DNA of 64,000 nucleotides from NCBI GenBank assembly GCA_947095535.1, contig OX352774.1, positions 80,600,416 to 80,664,415 of the forward strand. The letters run 5' to 3'. Below the pieces are notes generated by a model that was not told the DNA's origin, did no database searches, and worked only from the letters and a program-made list of their open reading frames with translations. Source of the stretch: Poecilobothrus nobilitatus (Eukaryota > Arthropoda > Insecta > Diptera > Dolichopodidae). Position numbers and translations under genes: made by a program. Positions 48,842 to 60,702 of this stretch are shown piece by piece (the first letter of the stretch is position 1; the number at the start of each line of letters is the position of its first letter).

Positions 48842-51800
48842 TGAAGAAAATAAAAAATTTTTTTTGAAGTTTTTAAGGGGTTTGATGCAATTATTATCCT
48901 TTTAGAAATTAGTATTACTTTTTCATAATTTTTCTAATATTAATTTAGAACTATAACTTCTAATTGCCTCAAAATGTCCCCCATTGCTCGTCTGTCAAAA
49001 TTCGTATGTGGAAAAAAAGCTACAGAAAATACAAAAATAAAAAGATGAAGTTTTTTTTTATATCAGAATTTTATATGATACTTACTGTCTTTCGATCGAC
49101 CTAATCGACCTAATCAAATTTTTCTTTATTCTAAAAATTCGAACACGAGATGACGACGTTCGAGACAGCTACAAAATATGTACACATTATTGCAATACTC
49201 ACATTATTTTTAGGTTTTAAACTTTCAACATTTCAACTATCCTTCAGTATATAATAACTAACTATAATAACTAACGTTGTGCTTCTTTCAATTCATTCTT
49301 TGATCTAATCTTTCCAGTTATTTAGATTAAACCGTACATTAAAAAATTTTTAAAAAAATCTAACAATTTATGTCAAATATAAAATCAATATCTTCATTTT
49401 TCCATTTTTCTTTTACTATATACCAAAAAAGTAGCAACCTAATTGTAGCAGCCTTAAATTTAAAATTCAAATACGGAAGTCTTTTACTTAATGATTTTAT
49501 CTAAAATATCAGATAAATTTATAACATAAGTATATTATATTGTATCTAATCTGTTATCCTAGTCTAATTTACAGGTGCTTATAACATTTAAAATTAAGTT
49601 AAAATTATTATTTGAATATTTATGTTTCAATAACATAATAATATGATATGTTGGTTTTTTTTTTCAGGTATCCGCACTTTATCTTTATCAAGATTAAAAT
49701 GTCAAATTATTTTCATATTGAATATGACAAGAAAAGAAGAAAAAAAAACCACCAATAACACGTTTTCTAACAGTTGCAGTACTCATCTGCAAATAATTAA
49801 ATATTTAAATTTAAATATATATTTGCAAATTCTTTTGGATTTTGTTACATTGGAATTGAAATGCGTGATAACAAAAAAAAGTAACCGGTATTATATAATA
49901 TGTATGTCAGTTATAGTATAGGTATCTAAGATAAATTTAATTTAAATGCTTAGATATAAATTAACACAGAACGAAAAAAATGCATTCAATAGAAAAGTAG
50001 CATCAATGAAATCAAATAAGAAAAATTATATTTTTTATTATGAACTTATTTAAAATATCATCACCTACTATTTTATCTAATATACATAAATTTGTGTAGA
50101 TACGTTCAAACTTCAAAGCATTAATACAGGATATAAAATATAAATATTCAAACAATCTTGAAATGCGATTAAGACATGAATCTTTTTTTCAAATACAAGA
50201 AGTCTTGTTATTTAATAAAATGATTTGTTTTTATTTTTTTTTTATTTTGTGAAAAATGGTGTTATAGGAAAACTTTAAAATACATACTATAAATAGATTT
50301 CATATAAATTACGAGGCAGATAATATTAAAAATTTGTGCCTTTTATAGATTCAGAAATGTATGTCTGCCTAAGAATCATATGTTCAAGATTAATTATAAA
50401 ACAAACTTTATATCTACTTTCATAACCTTGTGGGAAGAGTCGAGTAATTAATGGCTTAATGAAACTAATGATTCCAGAATCTGAAGCTTAGTCAAATATG
50501 AATAATAAATAACTTAGTTGTAACCGTATGCTCCTTACACAGCGCAGTGGATAAAACAAAACAAAAAAAGAAAAGAATCACATGTCTGAGACCTTAGTAA
50601 ATCAATGATTAATTTTAAATTTTCACATTTATATATTAGAATATTAAACTTGCGAAAAAATTCGGCCTCCAACTTTTGTCAAATTTTCCGCGTTTTGGAC
50701 TTTTCTGCATTCAACAATATGTGTCAAATAATAAAATGTGTACTTAGTATTTTTTTGATATTTGATAAGCATATATTTATTTTATAGTAAAAATTTAATT
50801 TTCAGTCAAATCTTGAACAGATCTAGAAATTGTAATTGAGGCTCTTATATCAAATAAAAATAAAAAAAAAACTTGATAGATTTAAAGCGTTTTAAACATT
50901 TTTAAATAAAAAACTCATATGTTTAGTTAAAGCAATTTTTCGAATTGTTTCGATAAGATATTTATCTATTTATTAAAAGAAATTCTTAACCTAGAATTGC
51001 TAAATATATAGCTTGAAATGATAATTTAGAGTATCAGGAATCTCTTTCCTTAACACCACCAATCCTTTACCTTAATACCAATTTTTAAGCATTTAAAAAC
51101 TATATTTTACAGATACATAAATTATGATTATTGTATTTATATAAATAATTAAGTATATAATATATATGTACATAGGTAAATTTTAACCTCAAACATCTTG
51201 AAATTTATTTATCTTTGCATATTATAGACGAAAAAGTCAAAGGAAGAACACTTCCGGTTAATTTTATAGAAACTCATTATATTGCACAATTTTTATTTCT
51301 TTAAATGTTTTTTTTTTGTTTTACATATAAATAGCATTCAAAGTCTATTTATTACGATTTTTTTATTAACAAATTTTTTAAAAGTTATTAGAATTATTTT
51401 AAATCAATAGTAAATAAGAATATTTCCTGGTTTATTTAAAAATTTGTTGTACCAAAAAAAAAACATATTTTAACATTCCGTAAATTCTTTAAATTTTTAA
51501 CACTTGTAAAAATCAGATAAAATATTTATTTTCATTGAAAATACATGTAAACACTTTAACAGTTTTAAATATTTGCTTGTGATATTATCTGAGTTTTTTT
51601 TTTTTTTAATTGTAATCTAAAAATTTTATAATATTTTAAAAGTTAATTTTAACATCGCTAATGATTTTGTGAATTAAATTAAAGGTATCAATTTTTTATA
51701 GTTCCTATGTATATTTGATAATAAAGAAGAAATTCCTTGGGTATCTTTAAAATCGTATAAAATTTCATTTATTTAACAGTTTCTGTTATGTTTTAGATGA

Positions 51801-52879
51801 GTCATCGGATTATTTTAATATTTTCATTTTATTATTATTAATTATTAATATTTTTTCTTCTACATTTTTCGTATTATCTTCGAATAAAAAAAAAATAAAA
51901 AAATGAGTGATTTTATTATTAAAAATGTTTCCATCCGCCAAAAGGAAAAGAACCATAATAATTATGCAAATAAATCTCAAATTAAACAAACCCAACGAAA
52001 CATTTAAAACTTCGTAATTAATTTCTTATAAAGATATGACAGTAAGGACTATTGCCTTCTTCACTCTGGCCTTCAAAAATAATCGCCATGCATTAAGACA
52101 GGAAAAGCTCTATAGTACGTCTTTTATAGCACTTTTTAAACAAAAATTATACATCTTCTTATGGAAAAATATAGTACTACTATCATTTGGCTGTATTTCA
52201 TTTGACATTAAGTGTCATTTAACTTTACCCAACTACGGAACCCCTCTTAATTCAGAAATATTGGAAATACTTATATAATACATTTCTTCTTGCAATACCA
52301 AAAAAAAAGGAGTATGGTTTTAATTCCAATTCAAAAAGAATTAAAGTCCACAGGGTTTAATTCCTATTAATATGGAGTTTAATTCCTATTAATATCTTGT
52401 GTGTCATAAGTGTTATTCTTCCAAGCTTCAAAGGAAGTGTATTATAATGATAAAGTATGTTGCGATATATTAATAACGAATAAATAACGAATCATTTTTT
52501 TTGTTTCACAATAGAATTTTTTTAAGCTTCATATTATAATTATGTATACAGAGCGTATAAATGGTTTAACTACAATGTTCAATTGATTTATTTTTATAAA
52601 ATGTCAGTTCAATAAGAACTGTATTGTTAACAGTATGGGTTTCAAAAATAAAGAGTTTAATTTTATATTAGATTAATATTATTAACACATATAATTAGGA
52701 CTGTGAACTGATAGATATAGATCTATTTTGATATAGATCAATTTTTTCTGTCCCTATTATTGTGTGTTGTTAATTTTGCCTCCATTTATACTGCTTCTAT
52801 CAGGTCTCTGCCTCTAAAAAACTAAAAATCTGTACAGGGATTATTACTGACAGTTCATATTCGGTAAAGCAATATGTCT
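48842..52879. other. AT-rich region, no gene seen
   Basis: About 4 kb with no assigned element. Frames at 49643-49921, 50605-50787, 51810-51995 and 52036-52278 have no recognisable motifs. The first follows a TTTTTTTTCAG acceptor-like sequence, but nothing else supports an exon. A 22-bp-period duplication lies at 52355-52395. Confidence 0.5.
52355..52395. repeat. Short tandem duplication
   Basis: GTTTAATTCCTATTAATAT occurs at 52355-52373 and 52377-52395 (period 22 bp), both copies identical. Confidence 0.8.
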
Positions 52880-53310
52880 AGGTACGCATACTCCACACTC
52901 CACAGTTTCTAAGTATGTGTCTGAAAACTATTCTTCTTCTTAAACGAATCGGCTTGTAAATATACCGTCATTTTCTATTCAAATTTTCTTCTTGCCGTTT
53001 ACTTGACAGTGTGTTGACAGAAAGCCTGTTAGAATTCTCATTTTTTTTACTGGATTCAATGAGTTTTCCAGATTTATTCCGATTATAGTTTCCCAGAATC
53101 ATCTTAGATTGGCTGAGCCCAGATGTTTCACTCCATAGTTTGTTCCTGCAGTTTTCCTCTTCAATTTTTAGTGCATCTCTTATTATGTGCGTACTTATAC
53201 CACTGAAAGATTCGGGATCTGTGTAGAGAGTTGCAGCTACTTAATTTACGCTTCCTCATTTCCCCCATACCTAGATGTCCAAGTATCCCGTACAGGGTTA
53301 TAGTCCAATT
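52880..53310 (-). mobile_element. R1/Jockey-type LINE fragment (RNase H end and zinc tail)
   Basis: The reverse strand reads GHLGM and GNEEA near 53270 (end of the RNase H domain, consensus PGH-G--GNE-AD), then LYTDPESFSGISTHIIRDAL and SETSGLSQSKMILGN. After a frameshift comes RILTGFLSTHCQVNGKKKI, with a damaged zinc motif (NDGIFTSRFV-EEE). The order matches ORF2 C-termini of RNase H-bearing LINEs. RILTGFLSTHC and IENDG resemble the fragment at 12554-12740 (ILTSFLSGYC, IKNDG), so both likely belong to one family. There are several stops and frameshifts; it is inactive. Confidence 0.75.
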
Positions 53311-53491
53311 TTCATTTAATAGAATATTTTTTCTTCTGTTATAAAAAATTTTTCAATTTTTGCAATAAATAATTTTAAATTGTTTTTATATTCAAAAAAG
53401 TTAATTCAAATCATTAAATGTTTTACAACAAAACAATAAAAAAAAAAAATTGGAAGATATAACAACAATAAGTTACATAAAGTATATTGTT

Positions 53492-55445
53492 TACACCAGT
53501 ACGATAAGGATCAGGTACATTAAAATTGCTCCTCCGTTTGTAACACCTCGAAATAAGCTAGCTAGATATAAACTTCAAAGGTATATGGATCGGATCAGAA
53601 TCAAATTCTAAATCGATTGAGCTTTGTCCGTTCGTCCGTCTGTCCGTCTGTCAGCAAGATAACTCAAAAACTAAAAAGTTAGAGTCTTGAAATTAACACA
53701 AAATATTCTTGTAACAATTTGTAGGTTCCCTATTTTTTTTTGTTGAGATCCGACCAAAAATTCGGGTAACTCTCGAACACCTAACTGTTAGATCTCCACA
53801 TTTTTTTCGAAATAGAGCCATGAAATTTTAACCGCTGATAGATATCATAAAAATATTAATTTGATTTTTAACAACTTTTTTCTATAGCCCCACCTATTAT
53901 GGAGCTACAGCTCCCCAAAGTTCGAAAAAGCTTTATATTTAAATTGTTATATTACAAGTTGTATAAGATATATCTTCAATTTGAAAAAGCCACACGATTA
54001 CTGCTTTTATTAGCTTTAAAAGTATATATACAATAAATATATACTTGCGGCATACGGTGTCTTAATTTACCGTTATGCAAAACTCAAATTTTGCAAAATT
54101 CTTGAATCATTCTATCTTCCAAACAGTTTAAGTTAGAAACTTGAAATTTTGAGAGAAGTTTGGTCTTTGAAAATAAGTATGAGTCATTTCAGAAAATATT
54201 TTTATATCGCCCTCCGTTTCGGAACTGTATGGGGTCAAAAACTATAAAATTCCTTATTTTAAAACACCTGTAACTTAGGCATCTGTACACATTTTATTTC
54301 AGCAAGATATAAAAATTAAGGCTCCAGTAATATATTTTTAAGCGTGTTAAATGTTTTTTTTAATTGCGTAGGGTTCCAAAATTACAGCTCTCAAAATTGC
54401 AAAAAGCCCTATTTTCAGATGTATATTTCTCAGGCTCTGCGTAGTAGTTTTAAAATCTAAAAACACTAGAAGACCGCAAATTTTGTTATCTCCATAAAGC
54501 AATATCAAAATTATGCAATATTTTGTAATTTACTATTTAAATTTACCGTTATGTGAAAACCACATTTTGCATGAAATTTATTTTTTCATAACTCCGGCAC
54601 GCCTTTAGATAGGAACCTTTAGATGAAATTTTGAGACAAGAAAGAACTTTTAGAATTAGTATAAGTTCAATTTTTTTGTACCTTCCCCTGTTTAAGAGCT
54701 ATTAGTGCTGAAAATTTGCTATTTTTAGGCACCTGTAACTTACGTACCTGTACAAATTTTTCTTCGGCAAGACATAAAAATTAAAGCTTCAGTAATATAT
54801 TTTTACGTATGTCAACGGTTTTTCTTAGTTATATAAGATTCCGGACTTACAGCCCTTCAAAATTCCAGAAAAGTCCTCTTTTCACATTTTTTTTTATTTA
54901 TTTGTTTTTTATTTAATTGTTGAGGATGATGCGTAGTACAAAAAAAATTAAATAAATAAAAAATATAACGGTTGCTTGAAGAATTTATATTTATATCATA
55001 TTAGTATACATACTTATATAACTCACGTTTATTTACATATCGTATATGTCACTGATGAATGAATGATATATAATACATATGTATAGTATAAATTATTATA
55101 CATTTACCGCTTAGTATTAAATGGTATTACAGAATATTTGAAAAAGTTTTGGATTATACATTTACCGCTTAGTATTAAATGGTATTACAGAATATTTGAA
55201 AAAGTTTTGGATTGGTAATCGTTATGTGAAAGATTAGAATCTGCTTTTGAAGAATGTATAAACATATAGTTTGAATAAATGTACAACCCTTAGTTCTAGA
55301 AAATATAAAATTCTCCCAAAATTATTTTAAAATACTAAAAAATTAAAAGAATAATATTATAAGCAGAGCGACAAGCTATGAACATACTAACGGTTCGTAC
55401 GGGTATCTAAGAGTTGACAAAGTCAACTGTATTCTTCCTCGTTTT
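53492..55445 (+). mobile_element. HINE family 1, copy B, chimeric with a family-2 interior
   Basis: It has family-1 ends: a degraded 5' repeat (ACACCAGTACG), the GTAACACCTCGAAATAAG block, a CCGTCTGTCCGTCTGTC tract at 53630-53652, the 3' repeat CGTACGGGTAT (55396-55406), a perfect hairpin AGTTGACAAAGTCAACT (55412-55428) and TTCTTCCTCGTTTT. Between about 54260 and 54900, however, the text is family 2 (ATAACTCCGGCACGCCTTTA, GTTTAAGAGCTATTAG, TTCCGGACTTACAGCC), replacing about 190 bp of family-1 sequence. Family 1 resumes at TTGTTGAGGATGATGCGTAG. A 58-bp duplication sits at 55101-55216. No coding. Confidence 0.85.
55101..55216. repeat. 58-bp tandem duplication inside HINE copy B
   Basis: The unit starting CATTTACCGCTTAGTATTAA at 55101 begins again at 55159 and appears identical through TTTTGGATT. 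The other family-1 copies carry this segment once, so the duplication is specific to this copy and recent. Confidence 0.9.
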
Positions 55446-55989
55446 AAAATAATGTTAAAAAATAACTAACTTTATTTCTTCTTAATTTAAACCCATCATT
55501 TATAACCACGATTCTGTTCTACAAATGTTAAACGCTTATTAAGAACATTTTTCAAATAGTAGAGGAATAATTTTTTTTATTGTATATCATTTACTAGGTT
55601 ATTTTCAAAATAAATTCCTTTTTAGTAATACAATATATACATATTTCAACAGGTACATTTACGGTAGTTCCGTGCTAGCACATCTCAAACATAAACAACT
55701 GTGTTTATATGTACCATTTAAAAAGTCACGATAATTTTGTAATTGTATCTCAAATTTCTACTGTTGGTTAAAATTTAAGTAAAAGTGTTATTTTTATTTT
55801 TCTAATATTAATAGATTATCTTAAGATACAATTATGTGATATATATAATATGTGTAAATTATATTTATACATATATCAGACTCAGACATGATCAAAATAA
55901 TAAGAAGAAAAGAAATAAAAACAAAACACCATAGGGGTACGGAAACAATATACATATAAGTTAACTTGTTCTTATTCCTGTGTTCTTTT

Positions 55990-56794
55990 TAGCACATTTC
56001 CAAAAAAAAATTTTAAAAAATGTGGCTATTAGTTTCACTCTGTCCGTCCGTCCGTCCGTTTGTTTACACCGTTAACGATAGAGAAAAACAATTTTTACCA
56101 TGGGTAAGTTACATCATCAAATTAATATTGTAGAACAACTTTGTCATGTAGCCAGATCGATTACGGAGCTGCAGCACCTGAAATTTTGAAAAAGCCCTAG
56201 TTTTAAATGCGTATATCTCATGATCTGCTTAATATTTTTTCAAATCTGAAAACGCCATTGGACAGGAATTTCTTTCTAAATCAATATTAATATTATATAA
56301 TTTTTTTTAAATTTAGTATTTAAATTTACCGTTATGTGAAAACCAAATTTTGCATGATTTTTCTAATTTCATTTCTACCGCAAGCTTTTAGAAAAAGACT
56401 TGAAATTTTTAAGGTAAGAAAGAACTTTTAGAATTAATATAAGTTTCCTCACAAATTTTTTTTGGATCACTCTCTGTTTATGAGCTATTAGGGCTCAAAA
56501 ATTGGAAATTATTTTTAAGCACCTGTAAATACCTGTAGGTACCTGTACAAATTTTCCTTCGATAAGACATGAAAATTAAAGCTTCAGTAATACATTTTTA
56601 CGTGTATTACGAGTTTTTTTTATTTATATAGGGTACCGGATTTACAGCCACTCAAAATGCAAAAAAAGTCCTATTTTCACATTTTTTCTTATACGAAAAT
56701 TTCAAATTTTGATACAACTCACAATTCTAAACAGGTTGTATTATCTTTTGGAAATGTGCGCTTTTAAAACCGTTGGTTTACATTCTGCCTTGTT
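55990..56794 (+). mobile_element. HINE family 2, copy 6, complete
   Basis: 5' AGCACATTTC (55991-56000), a CCGTCCGTCCGTCCG tract at about 56043-56058, the family-2 interior (CTGCAGCACCTGAAATTTTG, TATGAGCTATTAGGGCTC, AGCACCTGTAA), 3' GAAATGTGCG (56751-56760), a perfect hairpin AAACC-GTT-GGTTT (56767-56779) and CTGCCTTGTTTT. This is the cleanest family-2 copy in the window and serves as a reference for the others. No coding. Confidence 0.88.
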
Positions 56795-57653
56795 TTTTTT
56801 TTTTTTTTGCTTACAGCTAATAGTAAACTATTATAATATAATGAATTTTCTATCTTTGTCTTTCATTTAATTTTATAAAATACACCTTTTCCTGGTTTTG
56901 ATATTTGCTATGAAGATATAAATTGCTTCAATAAAATAAACGATTAATAAATAAAATTGGTTAAATTAAAGTATATAATTTTACATGTTAAACAAAATAC
57001 CGTTATTTTTAAATTTACTTGTTAAGAGTATCTTATACATATATCCAAATATTCAGCCAAAATTTGGTTCGCACACATTTTAATTTTTTTTTTTTTAATT
57101 TTCCATCTAATTTACTTTGAAAATGTTTAAAAAAAAATTGATTTCAATAAAAAACGTAAACGATTTCGCTAATTTATTGTGCGATCCCCCCCTCACACAA
57201 CAAATAAATATTTAAAAAAACTATTGTAGCTACACCAGTCAGAGAAGCGGAAATCCAGTTGATATTGATTGGTAGGTGATACCTCATATAAATATTGCAG
57301 ATTCAAAGCGATTTCAGTTTACTTATTCCTTTCTGTTGGTTATGTCGAATAAAGCAAGTGTAGAAGGACATTTCTCGGATAGTTGTTATTCATAAACAGT
57401 CTTATGGTGATTTAAAAATCTTTTTCTTATAAACGAACCAAAAATATAATAATAAAATTACCAATTTTAAATCCTTTTTTATTGTAATTATTGATTTAAC
57501 CATAAACATTTCTTTGCCTTAATGATTTGATCATTTGAAAGATTCTAGTATAATTAGAGAATTGCAATTTCAAAAATTTTTTTTGAAAGCAAACATATAT
57601 TTAATACCTAGTATTGTTTTCCAAACATTAAGTCTATTTCTTATTTTACCAAA
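56795..57653. other. AT-rich sequence, no gene seen
   Basis: No supported gene or element. A less AT-biased stretch at 57225-57400 has no open frame of note. Confidence 0.5.
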
Positions 57654-59236
57654 AAACGAGGAAGAATACAGTTGACTTTGTCAACTCTTAGATACCCGTA
57701 CGAACCGTTATGTTCACAGCCTGTCACTCTGCTTTCAATATTATTTTTTTAATATTTTAGTATTTTAAAATAATTTGGGTGAATTTTATAATTTCTAGAA
57801 CTATGGGTTGTACATATATTCAAACTATATGTTTATATGTACATTCTTCAAAAGCAGATTCTAACCTTCCACATAACGATTATCAATCCAAAACTTTTTC
57901 AAATATTTTATAGTACCATTTAATACTAAGCGGTAAATGTATATTAAATTTACTAAGTACAAAACAGTAAATATAATTTTAAATATTATATTATATTATA
58001 TTTAAATATTCCACTGACAGAATAATTTCTTATAAATACAATAAAATACATATATGTATGAAAATACGGCGCTATATAATATACATATATACTCTTATCA
58101 CTCATTCACTAGTGACATATACGATATGTAAATAAACATGATATTATATAAGTATGTATATATATCAATATCATATAAATAAAAATTCTTCAAGCAACCG
58201 TTATGTTGTTTATTTATTTACATTTTTTTGTATTACGCATTATATCCTCAACAATTTCAAATTATCGAGTAAAACAAAATGGAAAAAATTCGTTAAAGAA
58301 ATTTGTTAGAAAATTTGAAAAAATCAAGTAACACTTTCGTCAATTATAAAGTAACCCTATATTATTAAAAAAATTTGTTAACAGAAATAAAAGTATAATG
58401 TTGGAGCTTTAATTTTTGTGTATTACTTCAAAAAAATTTTAACAGGTGTTCAAGTTACAGGTGTTTAAAAATAGGAAATTTTCAGTTTTTGACCCCTTAC
58501 AGCTCCTAAACGAGGGGTGATACAAAAAAAAATTCTTAAATGACTCATACTAATTTTCAAAGATCTAACTTCTGTCAAAATTTCAAGTTCCCAACTTTAA
58601 CCGTTTAGAAGATGGAAGGGTTAGAGAATTTTGCAAAATTTGAGTTTCGCATAACGGTAAATTAAGACAACGTATGCCAAAAATATATATTTATTGTATA
58701 TATACTTTTAAAGCTAATGAAAGTAGTAATCGTTTGGCGTTTTCAAAATGAAGATATACATTATACAACTTGTGCTATAACAATTTAAATATAGAGCTTT
58801 TTTGAACCTTTGGGGAGCTGTAGCTCCGTAACGGGTGGGGCTACAAAAAAAAGTTATTAAAAATAAAATTAATATTTTTGTGAGGTCTATCAGTATTTAA
58901 AATTTCATAGCTCTATTGCAAAAAAAAATGTGGGGATCTAAAAGTTAGGTGTTCGAGAGCTACCCTAAGGCTTGGTCCAAACTCAACCAAAAAAAATAGG
59001 GAACCTACAAATTACTCCCAAAATATTTTGTGTAAATTTCAAGATTCTAGCTTTCTTAGTTTTTGAGTTAGCGTGCTGACGGACGGACGGACGGACGGAC
59101 GGACATGGCTCAAAAGTCTTAGAATTTTTTTCTGATCCGATCCATACCTTTGAAGGTATATCTAGCTCGCTTATTTCGAGGTGTTACAAACGGAGGAGTA
59201 ATTTTATTATACCCGATCCTATCGTACGGGTATAAA
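57654..59236 (-). mobile_element. HINE family 1, copy C (reverse), complete
   Basis: On + it begins with the complement of the 3' end (AAAACGAGGAAGAATAC), the perfect hairpin AGTTGACTTTGTCAACT (57670-57686) and ATACCCGTACG (57692-57702). It finishes with a GGACGGACGGACGGAC tract (59079-59103), GAGGTGTTACAAACGGAGG and CGTACGGGTAT (59223-59233). It runs closely parallel to copy A through its whole length, so both come from one recently active source. The minus frame at 59119-59325 is part of it and is not a gene. Confidence 0.9.
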
Positions 59237-59470
59237 TATATGTATGCACTTATGGTAAAAACAATAATTCTATAACAACTAATGGAAAATCTACGAGAAA
59301 CCATCGATAATTGCTCACTAAGCATTAAGTACTAAATATCATGAAACCTATATTCCTATAGTTTGATCAAAAATCGTAGGTTGTATTTAGTGGATTAAAA
59401 CTTTCACTCATAGAAGATTCATGCTCGTTGAACTTCTCTAAAGTGTTTTTGGATGGAAAAACGACTCGAC

Positions 59471-59512
59471 TGAAACAGAAAGGTTGTGTGATTTCCTTGT
59501 CATATTTATGTT
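59471..59512 (+). mobile_element. tRNA-derived SINE 3' fragment, copy 8
   Basis: GAAACAGAAAGGTTGTGTGA followed by TTTCCTTGTCATATTTATG matches only the last part of the SINE body. The promoter part is absent. Confidence 0.6.
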
Positions 59513-60702
59513 TCATGTTGTATTTTTTTTTTTTTTTTTGAATACAGGAATTTTTGACCCGCACTCTATAATTATTATTTACATAAAAGTAAAAAGTAAA
59601 CTTGTTTAATTCGACTGCACTTAAAAATAAATAGTGATAGATAAATAATTAGTATAAAGTGTTCGGCTTTTCTCGAAACCAAATTTAGAACTTTGAAAAT
59701 AAAATGAGGTATATGGACCCTCATGAAAACTAAAGATCAATCCAAATTTGAAATGAAATGCGGATGCACAATGGTCTTCGCTGGAGTTAATTAGGTGAAA
59801 AATAATGAATTTAATATTTTTATTTTTTAAAACAAAAATAATGTTTGTGTATTAGAGAATTTTCAGATTCAATCTCAGATCTTAAACAGTTTTGTATAGG
59901 TACACTAGAAAAAACAAAAAAAAAAACATAATTACAATCATTTTACAAAATGTTATTAAATTTAATTGTTAACATTTTTTATTTAATGTAACTATAGTAT
60001 TTTATTTATCATTAGATGAATTGAAAGAAACTTTAAACAACAGTAGCGCTATAAATGTATTTTTTTTTTTTTTATTTTAATATTGTAAGTTTTCTTTATT
60101 TTCCCATCATGTAAATAAAAACTAAATGAGCGGCTGTCCAAGATAATTTAAAATCTATTAAACTATTATCTTACAGTCAGGGAGGTATATGTAACAACTT
60201 ATGTTGGTCATTACAACATTTTTTTTTTTTAGACCTTTAATTTTTATCTAACCTCTAGTTATTTATTTCTGTTGTATACACAAAATGCACCATGATCAAT
60301 GATGCAAGATGCAAGAAAAAATTTTCGAAAAAAAGTTAATTGCAGGAAATTTGTCTCTTAATGTTAAATACACTTATTAAATATTATTTAAAATTGAAAA
60401 GTCATCAATGATTTGCATTTAATCAAAACAAAATATAAAAAAAAACAAAAGGAAAAATAATTTTATTGGAATTTATAAAATATGTATTTCGATATTTTAT
60501 TACAATGTAATTTTAACCTTTTGATAAAAGAAGCAAAACAGCAAAAGCTTAATAGCTTCTACACTTTTATGTTCTATTTTAACTTTCTTTCTAAAACCTC
60601 TGGTAATTTTATGAAAAGGTTTAAATTGCATTTTAGGCGATTTATATGAAACATAATAGATCTACATTAAAAGGTCGCAGTGTTACAGTGTTACAACCCT
60701 TC
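59513..60702. other. AT-rich sequence, no gene seen
   Basis: Nothing assignable; poly-A/T runs at 59524, 60059 and 60220. Confidence 0.55.

Noticed and set aside
49643..49921. 92-codon frame after a TTTTTTTTCAG acceptor-like sequence as an exon
   Set aside because: The acceptor-like sequence is expected often in poly-T-rich DNA, the composition is not raised and no motif is visible.
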